DNA from: Colletotrichum lupini
Lineage: Eukaryota > Ascomycota > Sordariomycetes > Glomerellales > Glomerellaceae
Reading direction: 5' to 3'
NCBI RefSeq assembly: GCF_023278565.1
Contig: NC_064672.1
Location: 7,936,001 to 8,000,000, forward strand
DNA length: 64,000 nucleotides
The translations under genes and the position numbers were made by a program. This document shows, piece after piece, positions 60,001 through 64,000 of this stretch (positions within the stretch are counted from its first letter, which is position 1; every line of letters starts with the position of its first letter). The notes under the pieces are model-generated. The model did no database searches. It was given only the letters and a program-made list of their open reading frames with translations, and was not told the origin of the DNA.

Positions 60001-63000
60001 GATTGTCAATGTCCATTATCCAAGACGCTTTCTGGAGGGCGTACAGCGGTCAGAATATTGCCCCTTCTCCCCCTTTCGGTAACTTCATCAAGTTCGTCAA
60101 CAGCATCGATACCAATGCTTCGCAGACTTTCTGGAAATCCTATCTCGATGGGCCAGACTTGTCATTCTTCCCGCCAGTCCCATCCTCCATCTCTACGCCA
60201 AAGCCTGACTCGACCGTGGTACGCGAATTTCCTTGGACTTGGAAGCCGACGAATGGTCTGAATGCATCTACGCTCTTGAAAACGGCGTGGGCTATAGTTG
60301 CGGGCAGGTATTCCGGCTCTCGGGACGTCATCTTTGGAAACACTTTGAGTGGCAGGAATACCCCGGTAACTATTCCAGGTCTCGACGTTATCACCGGGCC
60401 GACCATCGCGACCGTTCCAATTCGCATTCGCTGGGAGCCGAAGATGACAATCATGGAGCTCCTTGAGGCCGTCCAACGTCAAGAGTCCGACATGCGGCAT
60501 TTTGAGCAAACCGGCCTACAAAATATCTCGCGCATCAGCTCGGATGCTCGAGGGGCATGCCAGTTCTCTTGTCTCTTCTTGGTACAGCCTCCTCCCACTG
60601 CCGACCAAGCTAGACTGGAAGAAGTCTTTGGAGTCGAGAATCGCGACAAGTCATCAGAATACGACGACCATCCTTTATCGATCGAGTGCGAAATGGGTAA
60701 GCATCAACTACGCGTCATTGCCACCTTCGACAGCCGTGTTCTGCATGAGGAGCGACTAGAGAGGATCGTCACTCTTTTCCAGCAAACGGTCTTGTACCTG
60801 AGCAGCAATTCCCAGTCCCAGGTTTCCTCTCTGAACCTGGTCACAGATGCAGACATTTATCAGATACAGGAGTGGAACGCAATACCGCCAACGGTTGTCA
60901 GGAGGCAGGCTCATGACTTGTTTCGCCACCAAGCCAGGCTGCGTTCGACTCACACTGCTCTAAGCTCTTGGGACGGTGTGATGACTTACGCTCAGCTCGA
61001 TGGTGCGTCGGATCGCCTTGCGGGTCATCTCCATGCCCTCGGTGTTGGGCCGGATGTCTTGGTCCCCATCTGCTTCGAGAAGTCCATCTGGGCTGTCGTT
61101 GCGATGCTGGGTGTTTTGAAGGCTGGTGGCGCTTTTGCTGTTGTCGAGCCCTCTCATCCTCTCGACAGGAAAGAGGTCATTGTTCGGCAGCTCGGCGCCA
61201 AGGTTGCTGTCGTGGCGCCATCGACTGAGTCACTGTTCCCATCGGGCTGTGTAAACACTCTTGTCGTCTGTGACGCTTCTATATTAAAGCTGCCACTGCC
61301 CAAGAGGCCCTTACCGAATGGCAGCCCAGACAACGCTATGTATGTCATCTTCACATCTGGATCGACGGGCACTCCAAAGGGGTGTGTGACGGAGCATTGG
61401 GCCTTCTGCTCCGCCATGTACGAGTTTGGCCGTGACAGCGGGTTACGATCCGACGGACAGGTTCTGCAATTCGCTTCCTACAGCTTCGATACCAGCTCGG
61501 AAGAGATCTTCTGTACCCTCTTTGCAGGTGCTACCCTCCACATTCCTTCGGAAGCATCACGAATCAACGACCTGGCCGGTGAGATCCGTCGGACCAAGAC
61601 CAACTGGGCAGAGCTCAACCCTAAGGTTGCTTCACTTCTCACTCCTGAAGAAGTTCCTTCCCTCAAGACCATCATCCTTGGAGGTGATCGATCTCACGGG
61701 AGTGATGTCAGCCGATGGCCTGAGAGCACCAACCTCCTCAACTCATATGGTTGTACGGAGGCATCTGTCACATCTACCCTTATTCCTCTCAACAGACGCA
61801 GCAACGAGGAGCCTCCCATCGGCAAAGGCGTGGGCTGCAACCTTTGGGTCGTTGATCCGGATAATCATGACAAGCTCGTTCCTGTCGGTGCGCCGGGCGA
61901 GCTTCTGATCGAGGGGCCGGGCCTTGCTCGTGGCTATCTCGGGGACCCCGAGCGCACCGCGAAGTCATTCATCTTCGACCCGGCTTGGTCCAAAGACGGA
62001 TCGGGAAGACGGCGTCGCTTCTACAAGACTGGTGATCTTGTGCACGCCAATGACGAGGGTGCTGTTTTCTACCATGGTCGCAAAGATACGCAGATCAAAC
62101 TCCGAGGTCAGCGCGTCGAGCTTGGGGAAATCGAGCATCAGCTGGCTCAGGCACTCCCAGAGTTCGATGTATCTGCCGAGATCGCCACAATGCAGGCCAA
62201 CAGCCAGGCTCCAGACACACTCGTCGGATTCATCGTCTTCCCCAACGACGAGGAGCAATCTGCCGAAGTCACTACATGTCTAGATGCTACGACTGTGGAG
62301 AAGCTAGTTACCATCAGACCCAAGCTCATAGCAGATCTCTCGCGCTCTCTGCCAGCTTACATGGTCCCAACTCTGTTTGTTCCCATGAACAGAATGCCCT
62401 TGACAATCTCAGCCAAGGCAGATCGCCGAAAGCTTCGTGCACTTGCGCAAGGACTGAGCCCTGAAGACCTTGCCCTCTTGCAGGGAACCTCGGATGTCAA
62501 GGAGCAGCCGCAGTCCCAAGCTGAGGCCAACATGCAGACGGTCTGGGCTGGAGTTCTCGGCGTCAAGACTGAGACGATTGGTCTCGACGACAACTTCTTC
62601 CGAATTGGCGGAGATTCAATTACTGCCATGAAGATGGTCCCCGCTGCACGTCAATTCGGTCTTCACATCTCTGTTGCCCACGTTTTCCGAGCTCCCATCT
62701 TGAGGGATCTGGCTTCTCAAGCCGCCGCGAGTGGCCAACAGTCCCAGATCGAAAAGATCCCTGTTTTCTCTCTCATTAACCAAGGTGAGAAGGAATCAAT
62801 CATCGTTGAGGTAGCTAAGCAATGTGGTGTACGACCCGAGGAGGTCGAGGATGTCTATCCTTGCACACCTCTTCAGGAGGGACTTATGTCGCTTTCCGCG
62901 AAGCAGCATGGATCGTACATCATGCGTCAAGTTTTGGTGCTGTCGACTGATATTCGAATGGCCGACTTTCACCAGGCTTGGGAGCAGGTTGTCCAGGCGC

Positions 63001-64000
63001 ACCCGATCTTGCGGACACGGATTGTCAGTGTTGGTTCCAACATGTATCAAGCCATCACCACTCGGTCACTCTCCTGGGACACGAGCATCGACCTTGACCA
63101 CTACATCGCCCACGATAACTCTCGCGAGGTCGAATTCGGGGCACCTCTCAGCCGATACGCCATCATCCCCTATTATGACCGATTCTTTTTCGTCTGGACG
63201 CTGCACCACTGTATCTATGATGGCTGGTCGCTCCCACTTCTCCTCAGCGACCTCTCCAAGGCATACAACAAGATCTCGCACGGAGACTCGGACATTCCAG
63301 GATTCAATGCCTTTATCAAGCATCTGAATGGGTTGGACAAGACCGAATCAGACACCTTCTGGTCATCTTACCTCGAGGGGCCGAGTACCACTTTCCCTGC
63401 TTCACTCCTCCCGAACCAGACTGCTCAACCTAGTGCGACGCATGACGAGAGTATGGGCTTCGCTGTCAACGCCATTGATGGCATCACTTCGTCAACCATT
63501 CTACGTGCTGCTTGGGCTCTGCTCACGCGAAGCTACACTGGCGATTCGGATGTGGTCTTCGGCATGACAGTCAACGGCCGCAACGCGCCTGTTCCTGGCA
63601 TCGATCGAATGAGTGGCCCAACCATTGCTACTGTTCCTGTCCGTGTCCGCTGGGATTCGAAGGGAAGCACCACCATCCGTTCCTTGCTCGAGTCAGTGCA
63701 GCAAGATGCCACAACCATGATTCCCTTTGAGCAGACAGGCCTACAACACATTTCTCGTCTCCATGAGGACGCTCAAGCTGCTTGTCAGTTTGGTACCCTT
63801 TTCGTTGTCCAACAAGACGACAGTGAGGAAGACGAAGCTGTCGCGAGTATCATGGAGCTCTACGACGCTTCCGAGGACACTTCGGCCCAGTTCACCACCC
63901 AGCCATTGTTGGTCGAGTGCGTCGTGGGGGCTTCATCAAAGACCGTTACCCTTCGAATGAGTTACGACCCGAAGCTACTGGACTCTTTCCTCGTTTCTGG
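57012..64000 (+). CDS. Nonribosomal peptide synthetase, 3' end beyond the window
   Basis: Two exons seen: 57012-57386 and 57441 onward. The frame is open to the window edge (more than 2,300 residues). Domain order: a C-terminal half of a condensation domain (1-210, no HHxxxDG); A1 from about 230 (FFTSGSTGVPKG); T1 with LGADSI near 769; C1 with HHSIYDG near 973; A2 from about 1306 (IFTSGSTGTPKG); T2 with IGGDSI near 1850; C2 with HHCIYDG near 2046. Both carrier serines and both condensation histidine motifs are intact. No epimerase or methyltransferase is seen so far. Pocket residues read against GrsA are roughly D-V-S-F-I-G-T-I-W for A1 and D-T-E-E-I-G-S-V-T for A2, neither a code I can assign. 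Confidence 0.96.
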   Translation, partial: MKSTSKKLVVSSQALREACSRLNLQPNSFLKTAWAITSHVHTDSDNVNLADLHQSDSHEDGLYVTMRNLHSGPDPVTVGAVLHQVSQSTVAENAGVSLRLSDCPTRFLVTVDEPPSSIAHIAPEEVSRIERRHVDTTSLITFQLFYTLVLSDQESNQCHINVSGAAHEQKMEAVVATFRIICHQLLSPSISLDLGIDQIDLLPFHEIAQLSRWNNNIQSDSQECIHTVVTAHAFHRPRDLALCAWDGSFTYAELDYYSEAVARHFVAKGWGQGAFIISKMLKSRWSMVAMLAILKAGCVFVPVDPRAPADRVAAIANEVSAKCLITNFVDETLPDFGDDIEIMGNLPRIAEISITDAEPLPQVAATALATAFFTSGSTGVPKGVLHEHQAICNGIRDVLRPFHIDQHTRCLQFASPAFDVTMSETLTILYAGGCVCIPNGQEVVDDINASMAKLRVTHAFLTPTVAAQVEPTIASSLRYLIVGGEPLRKSEVISLSPKLSLINTYGGTEMGIWETSTLSLTHESDSRNVGHTVGAKIWIVHPHNHDILLPIGMPGEVLVESIALARGYYRPVDRRAFIDEPKWRGRFPNRNTARFYLSGDLGQYEADGTLMLLGRKDTQVKLRGHRIELGEVEHHLGKSLPGQEPVAEVVKDLASSKGSTTLVAFVVFPGSEGEQPSEQQLAAAAEAKTRVTVELSRLLPAYMIPAVLIPIPSVPLTVSGKTDRRVLRLLAQRLSSSQLSILHGAQGAVQALETEAEHRLQSVWSSTLDLDPTLIGKNTSFFELGADSIAAMKAASAARAIGLPLGLSDFFRYPKLSDLAKFASEVSTRAAEKQVAPFSLIPLDAALELRREAAQQCNTSPADVEDLYPCTPLQEGLISLSSKHDTSEAYISRKVFNLPNHINMFQFEEAWNITALAHPILRTRLVNTADQGMLQAVVRGPLSWNFGNDLDAYLAGDAQQPMTFGTLLCRYALIDVDSGAQRSSVFVWTIHHSIYDGLSMSIIQDAFWRAYSGQNIAPSPPFGNFIKFVNSIDTNASQTFWKSYLDGPDLSFFPPVPSSISTPKPDSTVVREFPWTWKPTNGLNASTLLKTAWAIVAGRYSGSRDVIFGNTLSGRNTPVTIPGLDVITGPTIATVPIRIRWEPKMTIMELLEAVQRQESDMRHFEQTGLQNISRISSDARGACQFSCLFLVQPPPTADQARLEEVFGVENRDKSSEYDDHPLSIECEMGKHQLRVIATFDSRVLHEERLERIVTLFQQTVLYLSSNSQSQVSSLNLVTDADIYQIQEWNAIPPTVVRRQAHDLFRHQARLRSTHTALSSWDGVMTYAQLDGASDRLAGHLHALGVGPDVLVPICFEKSIWAVVAMLGVLKAGGAFAVVEPSHPLDRKEVIVRQLGAKVAVVAPSTESLFPSGCVNTLVVCDASILKLPLPKRPLPNGSPDNAMYVIFTSGSTGTPKGCVTEHWAFCSAMYEFGRDSGLRSDGQVLQFASYSFDTSSEEIFCTLFAGATLHIPSEASRINDLAGEIRRTKTNWAELNPKVASLLTPEEVPSLKTIILGGDRSHGSDVSRWPESTNLLNSYGCTEASVTSTLIPLNRRSNEEPPIGKGVGCNLWVVDPDNHDKLVPVGAPGELLIEGPGLARGYLGDPERTAKSFIFDPAWSKDGSGRRRRFYKTGDLVHANDEGAVFYHGRKDTQIKLRGQRVELGEIEHQLAQALPEFDVSAEIATMQANSQAPDTLVGFIVFPNDEEQSAEVTTCLDATTVEKLVTIRPKLIADLSRSLPAYMVPTLFVPMNRMPLTISAKADRRKLRALAQGLSPEDLALLQGTSDVKEQPQSQAEANMQTVWAGVLGVKTETIGLDDNFFRIGGDSITAMKMVPAARQFGLHISVAHVFRAPILRDLASQAAASGQQSQIEKIPVFSLINQGEKESIIVEVAKQCGVRPEEVEDVYPCTPLQEGLMSLSAKQHGSYIMRQVLVLSTDIRMADFHQAWEQVVQAHPILRTRIVSVGSNMYQAITTRSLSWDTSIDLDHYIAHDNSREVEFGAPLSRYAIIPYYDRFFFVWTLHHCIYDGWSLPLLLSDLSKAYNKISHGDSDIPGFNAFIKHLNGLDKTESDTFWSSYLEGPSTTFPASLLPNQTAQPSATHDESMGFAVNAIDGITSSTILRAAWALLTRSYTGDSDVVFGMTVNGRNAPVPGIDRMSGPTIATVPVRVRWDSKGSTTIRSLLESVQQDATTMIPFEQTGLQHISRLHEDAQAACQFGTLFVVQQDDSEEDEAVASIMELYDASEDTSAQFTTQPLLVECVVGASSKTVTLRMSYDPKLLDSFLVS

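Overview
The window is nuclear DNA of a filamentous ascomycete (Pezizomycotina). Its genes carry many short GT-AG introns of about 50-230 nt with fungal branch sites. An 18-kb block of transposons has been driven to extreme AT content in the manner of repeat-induced point mutation (RIP). All gene families present are typical of moulds. I cannot name the species.

Layout. (1) 1-8.7 kb is ordinary euchromatin: the 3' end of an arylsulfatase gene, a 101-residue secreted cysteine-rich protein, a secreted tandem-repeat protein that shares its cysteine motif, and a DUF2235 alpha/beta-hydrolase gene with one anomalous splice donor. (2) 8.7-26.55 kb is a dead transposon island with two adjacent units. 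The first is a Fot1/pogo-like DNA transposon (8711-18905, TA target duplication) carrying a nested Ty3/gypsy element (9941-18240), which contains a solo LTR and two copies of a short A-tailed element. The second is a Ty1/copia element on the minus strand (18925-26551) containing an inverted solo LTR. (3) 26.8-64 kb is a secondary-metabolite gene cluster that runs off the right edge.

The cluster holds a cytochrome P450, an RTA1-like membrane protein, 3-isopropylmalate dehydrogenase, a branched-chain aminotransferase, an isopropylmalate dehydratase (aconitase family), a TOXE-like bZIP/ankyrin regulator, a second P450, a NodB-type deacetylase, a class V PLP enzyme, 2-isopropylmalate synthase, an MFS exporter and a multimodular NRPS. 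In the window the NRPS reads truncated C-A-T-C-A-T-C.

Working model (inference). The four leucine-pathway-type enzymes lengthen a 2-oxo acid by one carbon and transaminate it. This follows the plan of the homotyrosine cassette of echinocandin clusters, or else they form a dedicated leucine supply. The NRPS then uses the amino acid. P450s, the deacetylase and the class V enzyme would tailor product or precursor. The TOXE-like protein would switch the cluster on, and the MFS and RTA1 proteins would export or protect. The product cannot be read from this window alone.
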